This document shows, in pieces, positions 20,016-31,190 of a stretch of 64,000 nucleotides of DNA (position 1 is its first letter; each line of letters begins with the position of its first letter). The DNA lies in contig CAJNDS010000668.1 in the NCBI GenBank assembly GCA_905221605.1, positions 1,480,814 to 1,544,813 of the forward strand, read 5' to 3'. The stretch comes from Symbiodinium natans (taxonomy: Eukaryota > Sar > Dinophyceae > Suessiales > Symbiodiniaceae). The position numbers and the translations under genes are program-made. The notes below the pieces were generated by a model. That model ran no database searches and was not told the DNA's origin. It saw nothing but the letters and a program-made list of their open reading frames with translations.

Positions 20016-22840
20016 CTCAGTCGCACAGGTTTCAGTGTGCCTGCGCGCGGCAGGCTCGGCAGTTGCATTTAGGGCTTCGGGTTGTAGGGCGAACCCGTCA
20101 ATTGCAACACAGATTGTGTCACAGAACTCCACACACACTTACCTCTGATGATTTGCAAGCCGTAAGCTACTCTCCACAAAGCCGACTCACACCACGTGCA
20201 GTGCTCTGTCCTTCTTTTGTGACCACAACCTGAAAACAACAAGACCTGCACCCTGAATAGAAAAGTCTGAGGCGGATGCAGAATATTCATCTAACAAACG
20301 AAGTTCTTGGCCTTGTTTTTCATTCCCCTGCAGGGCGCAAGCACCACACAGGATGAGCCATCGAATTCAGAGAATTGTTGATAAGAAGTCTATGCACCAT
20401 GTAGCTGGGACAACCCTGTGTCAAAACTCCGCTCCGTACCACAAATGCTACAGCAATACCGCAATACCAAGATCGGTAGTTGTGAGGTTGCAACGAACCC
20501 GAACCCTGAACGCTCCAACTCATGCAGTTCTCGTCACAGCCTGAGCTCCAGCAACGCCTGGTTTAGACGTTGAGGACCTGATAGTGCTAAAGTGTTTTCT
20601 TGTGGCGATTGGCTTTTCTTGCCTTGGACTGGAGTGTTGTACAGCTTGGGGAACTGGACTGCAAAGAGTGCAAGGGATATTTGACATGGGCAGATGGGTT
20701 TTTGGGTTCTGGGATCCCAGTTGCTAAGGCGGTTTTTCGATGACACACTTGTTGCGTCGTGCTGCAATCAAAAAAACTGTCATCGCAAAGTATCACTGCA
20801 GACAGGCTCTCCAGTTCGGTTTTGACAAAACGAGACACGAAGGGCTGTAGGTTTGAGGGCTACGAAGCACCCTCCTGCACTTTCGGGCTTGTTGCATGAC
20901 CTTTCGTTTGGTAGCTGAGGCCGTGGCGTACAACCCATTGGGGATTTAGGCCTGTTGCTGACGCTTCGATGCATCATGACCGCAAGTAAGACTGCATCCA
21001 TCACGGAACGATGCTATTCTTGGCAAAACAACACATATCCTGCAACACCTCGCAGCTCGGCCAGGCCTGATTTTGATGATGTTGTGCGTCCTGCGCAAGG
21101 CAGCAGAGACACGCGGCGTTTACAGCTCGCAACAACACCGCTAGTCGGGTAAAAAAACCCACCAAAACCAAAAGTTGAACCACCGCCATGCTACAGCATG
21201 GTTCTCTGTTTGTCGCCCAGTCCTCAAAAGGGACGGAAAGGGAACCCCGTCTTGCCCGGACGCTACCCGGCCATCAAGCGTGAGCCCAACTGGTTGCGTA
21301 CAATGCCAAGCAATAGTGATGGAAATCAACGGCCCGGCTTTGCTGGGCCGCTTGAGTTTCGCCTCATGGGTCACTCAAACCGAACCTAGTTGCGGCAGCA
21401 TCACCATTAACTACACGAGTACTTTGCACATCTTTGGGTTGGGGTCTCTGGTTAAGTTGGGGTTTCTAGTTTCAAGTACCCCGAAGTCGCTCCTCAATGT
21501 CACCACTTGACACGGTTAACTTGACACTTGGCACCTTCTAATGTGGAACTTGAACCCCTTCAGATCGCACTTGGTACTTCAAAATAGCATTTACTTCCGA
21601 CATTCACATTTTCAAAGGCGGCAGGGCCGGCTTCACTCTAAAGCATTCTGAAGGGGAAACTTCAGAGGGGGCGCGGCGCAGCCCCCCGAAAAAAGACTTG
21701 GCACCGGGACCTGTGGGCCCATGACCCATGTTTGGATACGTTCTACGTGCTTCCGGGTGTCTACTTTTGCCTATTGCTTGAGGCAGGGGCTGCTTAAGGA
21801 TCCAACGTTGCCCGAGTTCTAGGCCTGGCGTGTAAACTTGGGTGCTCATGATGCTGTTGCCCGCGCGCGCGGACGCGCCGCAGGTTTCTTTGTAACGACT
21901 CCCACCGCGCTCGCGCACCCACCGCCGACCCGCGCGCTCTCAACCACGCAACAAGTTACCAAAACCAGTTGCCAACCGCTACTTGCCCAGCAGCAGAAGA
22001 TCCTTTTTTCGACGCCTTGGCCGCCATCTAGCTAACGACCTTTAGGAAAAAATTGCAAGCCAGCTCAAATAAACACGGTGAGATCGTGAGTAGAAGGAAC
22101 TTTGTCATCTGTAAACAGCCAACCTAAGTTTACGCTTGGCTCTTCAGCAGCCATCTGGCTGTAAGCATGTATGGCGTGCATGGGGCGGCGTCTGTGTGCC
22201 GAAGCCATTGCTCGTTGACGTCGCTCTGCCGCCCGACAAGTGTGACCCACCAGAGGTTTCATCACAGCCAAAACCCAAGCTTCACAGCTCAAGACACACC
22301 ACAAATGCGCCTCAACCAAGCCAGCAAAAGGCGGCTTGCTGGCATGGACTTTCGGGTTTTTACGCATCCTGAAGTTGATAGAATATGTAAATCCTGAAAC
22401 ATAAAGACACCGCTTCCAAAACGAGATAGAATGTTTCCAATTTGCAAAACCACAGATAAATATTTCCCAGGGGCCATCACAGAGAATTGGGCTGGCACGC
22501 CCAAGAGACGAGGCCCTAAGCCACCTAAGAAGGCCAAGAAATCAAGACACCAACCAAGAGGCCTGCAGGAGACCAATCGATCGCCCAAAAGTTGTCTTAT
22601 AAACGGTAAACAGATCGCAAAAAAGTCTATGTATCGGTTCAAAGATTCGATGTATGGGTTCATCAAATATTCCATGTATGGGGTTCAAAAATTCTATGTA
22701 TGGGTTCCTCGAACAAGTGGAAAACGCCAGAAACCCCAAAAAATGAACCGCCCCCGAAACCCAAGTTCTATTTATTCAAGGATGATTTCGGCTTACAATG
22801 CGACCACAACCGCGCACCGTAGCCCACTGAAAAATACGGC
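20016..22840. other. No confident gene
   Basis: Mixed unique sequence without long telomere-like arrays. The first exons of the kinase gene should lie here on the minus strand, but I could not recognise them. Short frames exist on both strands (for example minus 21604-21918 and minus 22065-22367) with no known motif. Confidence 0.5.
22618..22712. repeat. TCTATGTATGGGTTCA tandem repeat
   Basis: About four degenerate copies of a 26-30 bp unit (ATGTATSGGTTCAWMRATTC), on the plus strand. Confidence 0.7.
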
Positions 22841-22849
22841 CTCTTAAGT

Positions 22850-23532
22850 TCACTTGCTAGCATCGCCGAAGATGATATCATGCCAGTCAGAAATTTTCTG
22901 TGCTGTAGACCATACAGGGTACAATGCAAACTTTGGCACATATGAGTCTGCCTTAGGATTTCTGATACAAGCGCCGTTCCCATCAACCTCCATGGCATGG
23001 TCCACGCTGTCACTGATGCTACTTAAGCTACCAGCACCTTTGCCCTTTATCTCAGCACTTGTCCGGTCCTGGACCAGCTGCACCAGCAACATCATTTAAG
23101 ATATCTGCTATCCCAGGGCTGCCTGCAACAGCAACGGTCCACTGCTGCTGTGGTAGCACCCTGGCATTGCAAACGGCACTAAGCAAGCCTTCCGAGAACG
23201 GACAGTTGCTGCGGCGTAGGAAACTCGACTGCAGTCGCAACTACCACGTCGGGACTGTGACTACCCGCAGGCACAGGGCTGTTTTCCGAAGAGTCCACAT
23301 CAATCGCAGTTTCGGAGGCAGTCTTGCGGCCACAAGGAGGCCGATGGACCCCGACCAGGCCAGTTGTATCAGGCGATGGAAGAAGAAGGCATCCTGCAGG
23401 ATGTCGTGCGTTTATGGCAATGTCGATGGGCTCCCAGCGCGGTATGGATTGCAGGCTGGCGGCCGCTGAAATGGGCGCTGACCGTCCTGCCAAACAGGTC
23501 CAGTAACTTGCGTGTCTGTGCGGGCGGATCAT
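22850..23532 (-). CDS. Possible minus-strand coding segment, unrecognised
   Basis: Two adjacent minus-strand open frames (23179-23532 and 22850-23095) have protein-like composition, rich in D, S and V (DVDSSENSPVPAGSH; DHAMEVDGNGACIRN). No family was recognised. They could be the 5' part of the kinase gene, a retroelement fragment or chance. Confidence 0.25.
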
Positions 23533-23799
23533 CGTAGGATTCGCTCACAGCGATCTGTGTAAGGTCCTGCAGGGCGTCTCCAGGTAATGTGAAATAGGCT
23601 GTGCGAGGGCCTCTGTCGTATGTAGGCTACCTGGCTCCGTGACTGCTGTGCGGGGCGTGGGTGGCAGGCGGAGTGGCACAAACGGCATGTTGGCTGTTGG
23701 CTTGGTTGATGATTGGTCCTCGTCCCGGGTGGGTGTTCAGGGTTGTTCAGGGTCTGTGATTTCTGGAGCCCATGAAGCCTTTGCTCAACAGTTTCTCAT

Positions 23800-24650
23800 T
23801 TGAGATTGCCGCGATGGGGAGCATTCTGCTTTTCTTGCTGCTTCGTGCAGGCGTGCCAGATTGAAGCATGGGTTCAGTACCTTGAAGTGTTTTTGCCGTG
23901 GATTGCCCTGTTTGATGAGAGGATACCGTTGGAAGTGCAGGCTTGTTTCGTGAAAGACAAGCCAATCCTGAACAAAGACTTGGCAAAAAGGAGAGAGCAT
24001 TAGGCAAAGTATCGTTGAGTTGTTGCTGCGTTTCCAGACCTTGCGTTAAGTGAAGCATGATTGTGTTGAAGGTCTGGATGCGGATGTGAAGAGGTACATC
24101 TTGTTGCATGCGAAGATTGACTTCATGTGTAAGCTTAAGACTGCCCTCTCGACTGTGCTAAGTTGAGGCAAGATATTGATCAGAAAGGAAACATGTCACG
24201 CTGTCCACAACGACGTTGGATAGAAAACTCAGCTCATCCCACCAAGGATTCGGTAACTTTGCGAAGCAATGCAATGCGCTTATTTAGCCCGTTCTTCAGG
24301 TTGCAGTTCTGCCGTCCTTTCCCTTGTCCTTCCCTTTGTCCTTTTCTTTATCTTTCCCCTTGTCCTTTCCCTTGTCCTTTTCCTTTCCATCGCCCTTGAA
24401 GTTCAGCGAATTCGCTATGTCGTTGTTGTTCCTGCGGTGTCAAAGGTCGCTTGGGAAAGAACAAGCGTGACAAGAAAAGAAGAGAAAGGTGGAAGGGAAA
24501 CGTTACTTAAGACTGGAAAAGGGGGCGGTGGTAGCTCTGGTAGTGATCCAAAGCACAACAAGGACAAGCGTGCCAACGTGAATTGGGGCACTATTCAAAC
24601 CGATGCCCTAAGAAAGCGGCCAAAGGTGTGGCGGCAGCAGCGACGCTTCT
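23800..24650 (+). pseudogene. Copia gag remnant
   Basis: Fragments typical of copia gag appear in different frames: QIEAWVQYLEVFLPWIALFD (about 23852), DADVKRYILLHAKIDFMCKL (about 24080) and, at about 24580, GHYSNRCPKKAAKG, the second half of a CCHC zinc knuckle. Stops and frameshifts separate them. The role would be nucleocapsid and RNA packaging. Confidence 0.65.
24322..24392. repeat. CCTTGTCCTTTC tandem repeat
   Basis: Pyrimidine-rich repeats of about 12 bp (CCTTGTCCTTTC/CCTTTGTCC) inside the gag remnant. Confidence 0.8.
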
Positions 24651-24721
24651 AGATTCCGACAATAAGTCAAGCTTGAGCAATGGTGATTGGGAAGCATTTG
24701 GAAGTTGTGGTTGTTGGAGAG

Positions 24722-24952
24722 TTCGGAGCCCCCAGTTGAGCTTGGAACCTCGCAGCTTGGAAGCCTAGAGACCCCCGTTAAGCTTGAGAAGGCCCCAGTT
24801 GAGCTTGGAACATCGCAGCTTGGAAGCCTAAGTTGAGCTTGGAACGTCGCAGCTTGAAGCCCAGAGACCCCGTTGAGCTTGAGAAGGCCCCAGTTGGCTT
24901 GGAACGTCGCAGCTTGGAAGCCTAGAGACCCCCGTTGAGCTTGAGAAGATCC
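24722..24952. repeat. Coding-type tandem repeat, about 63-70 bp units
   Basis: Imperfect units contain CAGTTGAGCTTGGAACGTCG and CAGCTTGGAAGCCTAGAGAC. In one frame they read PVELGTSQLGSLETPVELEK. They lie between the zinc knuckle and the protease, and indels break the frame. Confidence 0.75.
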
Positions 24953-25027
24953 CGTTGACGCTTGGTGAGCATGGATTGAGTGAATTTTATTTTCATGACA
25001 TGAGCATGGCAGCCCCGCATGTGACAC

Positions 25028-25279
25028 ATGGTAGCAGCTCTGAAGCCATGGTTGCTGGACTCCGGAGCGTCGACGCACCTGATCAGCGAGGAGACACTGC
25101 AGCATGTGCAAGTGCTGAGCCTGAGTGAGCACGTTGGTAGAGACTGCGTGACTGCCACGGGTGCTTCCATAGGGGTTCAGAAGAGTGCTGTGGTTCGCGT
25201 TTGCTTTGCCGTTGAGAGATCCAGTCCATCGTCGTTGAGTTTGAAGCCCTGGTTGCACCTGTGCGATTTAATCTCCTGA
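25028..25279 (+). pseudogene. Copia aspartic protease segment
   Basis: WLLDSGASTHLI carries the D-S-G active-site triad of retroviral-type proteases, followed by TATGAS. It would process the polyprotein. The frame closes at 25279, while the downstream conserved stretch (RFNLLSLGRLL) continues in another frame, so a frameshift lies near 25250. Confidence 0.7.
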
Positions 25280-27687
25280 GCCTAGGACGACTCCTGAATA
25301 GGAATTGGACAGTTTCTTTTGCCCCCCATCTCCACGTGCAAGCTGGTGGTTTTAAATTTAAGGCTGTGTGGTCCAACAACTGTTGCTGGTTGCAGAGTCA
25401 TGCGGTGGCACGGGCCTGTTTGGTGTCTCAAGAGCAGAGTGCAGCGCAGCAGATTGCAGACCCCTCGAGTGCGAGACCTTCCGCAGCCCGAGAAGATGGC
25501 CTCCTCCAGCGAGAGCGAAGTGGAATGGCGCATGGAAGGGAAAGACAAAGGGAAGCTGGTCCGGAGAGTCGTTGCGACTCAAGCGGCCTCAATCTCGGTG
25601 GGAGAAGAGGACTTCGAGGAGAGCACCCGGTTGGCCACAGCTACGTCCACGGAGACAGAGGGCGCGATCCTTCTGGTGCCCGCGGATACCGAGTCCCAGG
25701 TGGTGTTGAAGCCGGGCGAGATCGAGACCGCAGGACCCGCCAAGATCCCCATGCAGAAGCCCATGCCGAAGAAGCCGAAGGTGAAAAAGATGCCCCAGAA
25801 GCCTCTCGTGAAGAGAATGCCAAAGGCAGCGAGCTCTTCGTCGACAAAGAGGACCCCTGTGAAGCTGGTGCCTCGTTCCGATCGCCAGCAGCCGTGGTTG
25901 ACGTTGTGGAGTGCAAGTTCAAGAGCAGTGAAGAAGCAGAAGCTCAAGGAAAGCCGCATGACGTCAGCTGCAAAGTCCCATTTGAATCGCTTTCGCAAGG
26001 AGAAGAAGGGCCCAGAGAGGAGGACGCTGGAGGAGCACCTCAAGGAGCATTTTTTGCAGTGCCTGGACCGCAAGGCCCCCTACACTGTGACGACCATCTC
26101 CGAGATCATCAAGGAGAAAGCAAAGCCCCCGAGCCCGCCGAGGAAGGAAGCCGACTCACCGGGGTATCCGGAAAGGTTGCCTACCCCTCCACGGGTTCCG
26201 CCACGTCGACGCTTGCCCACGCCTCCGAGGAATCCGACATCGCCAAGGGCCAGCGCATCACGGGCACCAGCTACGCCGCCAAAGACATCGCCATTGCCAC
26301 CACCACCGACCAATCCCGGAACGCCTACTTCGAGTGGATGGAGTGTGGTGACGGACCGAAAGCGCTGAGTGCAGTCAGCCAGAAAGGATCTTCCCAGGCA
26401 ATGGCGAGCAGCAAAAATCTTGATGTGCTTGATGGTTGTGCTTGCGCTTGTGATGTTGGCATGAGTGGCATGGTTGGCATGAGTGGCATGGTTGAGCATG
26501 TGTGTGTTGGTGAGCTTGATCAGGAGAAAGCACCGGCCCCAGACGGCGACCAGGCGTGGTTGCTACATGGTGATCAGGAGTTGCTTCACCAGGAGTTATG
26601 GGGAAAGGTTCACCGTGAGCATGTGTTGCGAAGTCATGTTCCTTTTAATTCCAGCTGTGAGCATTGTGTGCGTGGTAGAGGCCTTGAACCAGCTAGAAAA
26701 ATCGAGAGGGATTCCGGAGAGGGAGCCCAAAAGGAGGTTCAGATCGACAAGTTCTTCTACAAGGGGATTTGGTTCCTGGTGTTGGTGCTTGTTGGTTGCT
26801 TTGCCATCGGAACAGTGATGTACCGTGAAGTTTCAGGACCGCGTGGAGCAGCAGCGCGTGAGGTGATGCTTGGAGAGATGTCGGCGTGGGGACGCAGTGT
26901 TGGCTTGGTTGGAGTTGAAGCGCGTGACTTGTCGGTTTGCGTGAAGTCGGATCTTGAGGGGGTGGTGAAGAACCTTGCTCAGGGTTTCGCTGATACCATG
27001 ACCGTTGGTGCGGTTGAGGTGTCTGATGTTCCGGTTGGTCGGCACGCCCCGGTCGCAGAGAGAACCCTTACATTAAAAGAAACCGCGAACACGTTGTGCG
27101 CCGGACTGGAGCAAGTTGGCCTAGAGCCATGTGGCAGAGGAGTTAGCTTTCTTCTCTCGCACTGTGCTCAGGCACACAACCGCTACCAAATTCAGCCTGG
27201 ATCGGCAATGACTCCGGAACAACGTAGTTTAAGAACTATGAGGCAGCCTCGGGCGGTGTATGTCTGGGGAGCGTCAATCTTAGCCACACCTCCGCCGAGT
27301 CTAAGACAGTCCATCACGGGCAGATATGGTCAGGCTGCATACTTAGGCCCTGAAGTCGCGGGTGGCAGTCATCTGGTGCAGTTCCGACTGAAGGATGGTT
27401 CGTTGAAGATTGCTCGGTCAGCCCGAATCAGGATGTTGGTGCCCATGACCTTTGAGTTGTCAGCCTTGCGTGGTATTTGTCGTATGTTGCCCGAGCGTGC
27501 TGGTGACGTTGTGCGTGGCTTGCCAGCGGTTGACCGAGGGAACATGCGTGATCTTCCAATCCCAAATACCGAGACTCGCGGACCGCCAGCATCGTGGGTC
27601 GAGGAAAACGGCAGGACCCCGAGGTCGAGCGTGTCGATTGAGGGGTGTTCCGGCGGACAAGGCGTGGCGCACTCAGAAGTGTCGTGA
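25261..27687 (+). pseudogene. Copia integrase region (with frame switches)
   Basis: The N-terminal part (NLLSLGRLLNRNWTVSF) is the end of the protease domain. From 26540 the pre-integrase zinc-binding pattern HREHVLRSHVPFNSSCEHC appears. The DDE triad candidates are D in VQIDKFFY, D in VKSDLEG and E in PVAERTL. C-terminally, SITGRYGQAAYLGPEV resembles the integrase C-terminal domain. Between 25490 and 26368 the natural coding frame is instead the +2 frame (basic, proline-rich, KKPKVKKMPQKPLVKRMPKA). Frames therefore alternate, indicating indels. The role would be insertion of copia cDNA. Confidence 0.7.
25495..26368 (+). CDS. Basic, proline-rich spacer segment of copia polyprotein
   Basis: The frame opens with MASSSESEVEWRMEGKDKGK and runs through Lys/Pro-rich repeats to PPSPPRKEADSPGYPERLPT. 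It looks like a disordered linker between protease and integrase. No catalytic motif was seen. Its frame differs from both neighbours. Confidence 0.4.
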
Positions 27688-27689
27688 GA

Positions 27690-29625
27690 GATACGCTGCG
27701 TACGTGAAGAGCTCTTTTGATCCGAATCAGTTTGTGCTTGATGATGCCCAGCATGAGTTGGAGATCGAAGGAGTTGAGCTTGATCTTGGTTCGCGTACCT
27801 TTGGTGAGCTTGACGTCGGGTTGGAGTTGCCTGATGATGTGCAGGATTATGAACCGACTGAAGATGAGGGAGAGCGAGGCCTCGGTGAGTCCTTCTTGCC
27901 TGAGGGGGTGCTTGAGGGTGAACTTCGTCCCGGAGACTCTGTTGGAGTTGAACCTGCAGCTTCAGAAGAGGCTGACTTCATGGAAGTTGAGCCAGAAAGC
28001 CTGGATCGGGTGCCAGAACCAGAGTCCGATGCCATGGTCAACAACGTCTTGTTCCGTGAGTCGTTGGGTTTCGCCGCCGTTGCAAATCCCAGTACCGGAG
28101 GACAGACAGTGAAGCTTGGTGGTGAGACTCTTGTGGTTGAAATGCCCTCATCTTCCAAGGATGATGTCACCGGACATGCATTGGACCTTGGTCTGACCTA
28201 CGAAGGCATGTTGCGTGAGTTGAGTGCGCTTGAGTCCCTTGCAGTCGGTGATGTGATTTGGCATGTGGATCCGAAGCAGAAAGTGATATCCACAAGATGG
28301 GTGTCAAATGCGAAGCTGGAGCGGATTGACGGCCAAGAAAGACCACTGGTCCGTTGTCGGGTTGTTGCGCGTGATTTCGCCCAGGGAGCAACGGCTGCTC
28401 AGCTTGGCATTTCTGCGGCGACCAGCTCAGCCGAGGCATTGAGGACCTTCCTCTTTTATGCCGGCTCGAAGAGGCAGAACGTCGTAGGCCTCGACGTCAG
28501 TACGGCGTTCTTGTTCGCAGAGTTAGAAGAAGAAGACGGCACGGTAGTGGTGCGGCTCCCTGCTGGAGTTACCGGTCCCAATGGAAGGCCTGGGTTCATG
28601 CGACTTCGCAAGGCTCTTTATGGTTTGAGAGCTGCAGCCCAGACCTGGGCTCGTCATCTCGCAAAGCTCCTCAAGCGCCTCTGCGACCTCACTCCATGTG
28701 AAACGGAGCCATGCCTCTTCTCAGGTGTGGTTCTCGATGGACAGAGGGTGGCAGTGTTGTGCTACGTAGACGATCTCCTCATCAGCGGCGACAGCGACGA
28801 GGCCATATACTACGTGGTGGAGAAGCTTAAAAGCGCGGTGAAGATCAAGGTGACCGCTGATTTGGATCGTGATCAGCAAATCACGTTTCTTGGTCGTCAA
28901 ATCACCAGGAAGAAGGGCGAGGACTCTTTGGTGATTGGCATGGCAGGCGAGTACTACCAGGAGATCTATGAGGGTTTTGGACTTGGGAAGAGTCCGAAGT
29001 CTTGCCCGACGCCGCCGAATCTTCGAGAACTTTACGACAGAGAAGAAGAAGTCTTGGAGCGGGAGTTGAGCTCAGAAGCTGCTGCTCGATATCGCTCTAC
29101 GTTGGGACGCCTTTCATGGTTGGCCATGACGCGTGTGGATCTAGCATATTATGTTTCCATGCTAGCTCGAGGCCAGGCCAGTCCACGTGAGAAGCATGAA
29201 CGCGCGATGCGGATGGTATTACGGTATCTCCGGCATGTTCAGGATTTTCGACAAATCGTCCATCCAGTTGATGAACGGAGCCTTCGGTTGGATTGCTACG
29301 TGGATGCGTCATGGGGCAGTGAGAGGAGCGTTGATCGCAAGAGTGTGAGTGGTGGTTGCATCATGCTTGGTGGTTTCTGCTTGAAAGCGTGGTCACGGCT
29401 TCAACAAGCTGTCGCTCTCAGCTCAGCAGAGTCGGAGTTGTACGGATTGGTTGAGGGAGCAAAGGAATCACTTTCAATCCGAAGGGCAATTTCCCACGTG
29501 TTTGGATGGGAGGAGTTGTGCGCACCGCACCTCTTTTGCGACTCCGAGGCCGCCATTGCCATCAGTCGGGCTGACGGCTTGAGGCGTGTCAGACATATAG
29601 ATCTGAGAGCATGCTTTATACAAGA
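27690..29625 (+). pseudogene. Copia reverse transcriptase / RNase H, 5' part (split)
   Basis: RT motifs: WHVDPKQKVISTRWV, RCRVVARDF, VVGLDVSTAFLFAEL (motif A), RLRKALYGLRAAAQTW, and YVDDLLISGD at about 28763 (motif C). RNase H: CYVDASWGSE, SSAESELYGL and CDSEAAIAIS supply D-E-D. The frame runs into LINE-A after HIDLRACFIQ. The same frame resumes at 40172 as DQLRQRLLFIFGVRGASNVA, so the gene was intact when LINE-A inserted. Confidence 0.85.
29613..29625. repeat. LINE-A target-site duplication, left copy
   Basis: GCTTTATACAAGA (13 bp) is identical to 40172-40184. It lies inside the copia RNase H codons for CFIQ. Confidence 0.9.
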
Positions 29626-29906
29626 AGGCTCACAGCCGTAGCAACTTGGTAGTGGGGTTTTTCGTGTCTTTTCGTGCTCTCTTCTCCCTCTTTTCCTTTC
29701 TTCGCTCCCTCTTTCTCCCCCTTTCTTTTCTTCCTTTCGGTGGTGTTTGGGGTGGGTTCCGGGTGTGAGTCCTGGTCCTCCCTCTCTTCTGGTTTGATTT
29801 CGGGCAGGCCGGCCGTGGGCGGGGTAGCTTGCTAGCTTGCAGTTCCACTGGAGCTCAGCCTGGGCACAGTGAAGAGCTTGAGGCCCTCGCCTCTTGCTGC
29901 ATCGCC

Positions 29907-31145
29907 ATGGCATTCCTTTCGCGATTCCTGCTGACTTTCTGGCTTTTTCTGTCCGTATCGGCGGGCCCTGAGGTGGATGAGCTATACGCGGAACTTTTGG
30001 CCGAAGCTGATATGCCAAGCATGATTGCCCCAATGGCAGCCCCTGCTGATACACCTGCAGCATCATCTGATGAGACTGGCGCCGACCCTGCTGGCTGGGC
30101 GTCATCTTTATCGCATGGGACTGCTGCACCACCTGCCACACCGACCCTTGGTCGCAAACCGAAGGCGCGCCCTGGTCCTGCGAATCTCTTACATGAGCTG
30201 CTCCATGGGCCGCCCACGATTACTGCTGTTGCGGAAGACACAGGCCACGAGGATCTGATGGACGCCTCCAACGAAGAAGGCGCCACCGAGCAAAGTGGCA
30301 CACCAGCCGAGATCTTTATCGGGTACACGGTGAACACTGATGGCGAGACTGGCGAGGTTTGGGTTCCTGGTCCTGGGCAACATACTCCATCCCCTGCCGT
30401 GACAGCTGATGACGAGGAAGCGTTGCAATCAAACATGCCGCCGGGTACTTCTGCATACGACGACACTATGGTTGAAGTGATGCTTGACAGCCCGGACAGC
30501 GAGCTTGACGAGCTGCCAGCCTTGCAAGCGCAAGCCATCATGGGCTCCGGGTCTGAAGCTGAAACAGAGCCTCAGCTTACAGAGGACCCCAGTTATGACT
30601 CCTCAGAGCCTGAGGCCAGCTGCAGCACTGGAGTACCACATCGTCCTCCTCCAGCCGTTACATCGCGCTCCGGAGTATATGTTCACAGTCAAGCCTGCCA
30701 AGCGGTGCCAGCCACACGCAGCGTGTCAGTACAAGCGGAGGGCTCGGCCATTGATACCGCGATACAGAAACGGACCATGCCACGTCCGCTACCAACACCC
30801 AAATACAGGCGAGAAGGCCAGTCAAGTGATCTTTCTTGCCCTTTCCTTCGGGTTTGTCTCTGGTTTTGGGTTGTAAATTTCAGTCCTGTAATGTACCCAA
30901 CGGCAGACATGTCTTCACTGTTTTTGCAGGCTGAAGTAATGATGTGCGATGACGCGCGCACGATCCTTATCTGGCAGGACATTGCTACAGCCCCTTGCCC
31001 ACATGAGAATGCAACGTGCTACACATACCAACCGAAGCCACAGGATGCCGCTGAATCACCTGGCACCCTTGTCATCAGACTGGACCGCTTGGATCCAATT
31101 GCACTTGTGTGTTGCGCATGCTCCACTCATGGCAACATGCTATGA
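29907..31145 (+). CDS. LINE-A ORF1-like protein, N-terminal part
   Basis: The chosen ATG (MAFLSRFLLTFWLFLSVSAG) starts a hydrophobic, signal-peptide-like segment of about 20 residues, unusual for a LINE ORF1. The rest is acidic, low-complexity, rich in A, P, T, E and D. No RNA-binding motif was recognised. The TGA at 31143 is followed by an open region in the same frame (31191-32729), so this stop may be a mutation. Function not assigned. Confidence 0.5.
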   Translation: MAFLSRFLLTFWLFLSVSAGPEVDELYAELLAEADMPSMIAPMAAPADTPAASSDETGADPAGWASSLSHGTAAPPATPTLGRKPKARPGPANLLHELLHGPPTITAVAEDTGHEDLMDASNEEGATEQSGTPAEIFIGYTVNTDGETGEVWVPGPGQHTPSPAVTADDEEALQSNMPPGTSAYDDTMVEVMLDSPDSELDELPALQAQAIMGSGSEAETEPQLTEDPSYDSSEPEASCSTGVPHRPPPAVTSRSGVYVHSQACQAVPATRSVSVQAEGSAIDTAIQKRTMPRPLPTPKYRREGQSSDLSCPFLRVCLWFWVVNFSPVMYPTADMSSLFLQAEVMMCDDARTILIWQDIATAPCPHENATCYTYQPKPQDAAESPGTLVIRLDRLDPIALVCCACSTHGNML

Positions 31146-31190
31146 TCTCACACGGCAGGATCAGCCACGTGCAGACAGCTGAGTCCGGCC

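Noticed and set aside
21198-21389. Plus-strand frame with protein-like composition (RYPAIKREPNWLRT)
   Set aside because: Short, overlapped by equally open frames on both strands, with no motif or splice support.
29636-29649. Spliced-leader relic at the LINE-A 5' end (CCGTAGCAACTTGG)
   Set aside because: Only the first seven bases match the leader and it is not at the element boundary.
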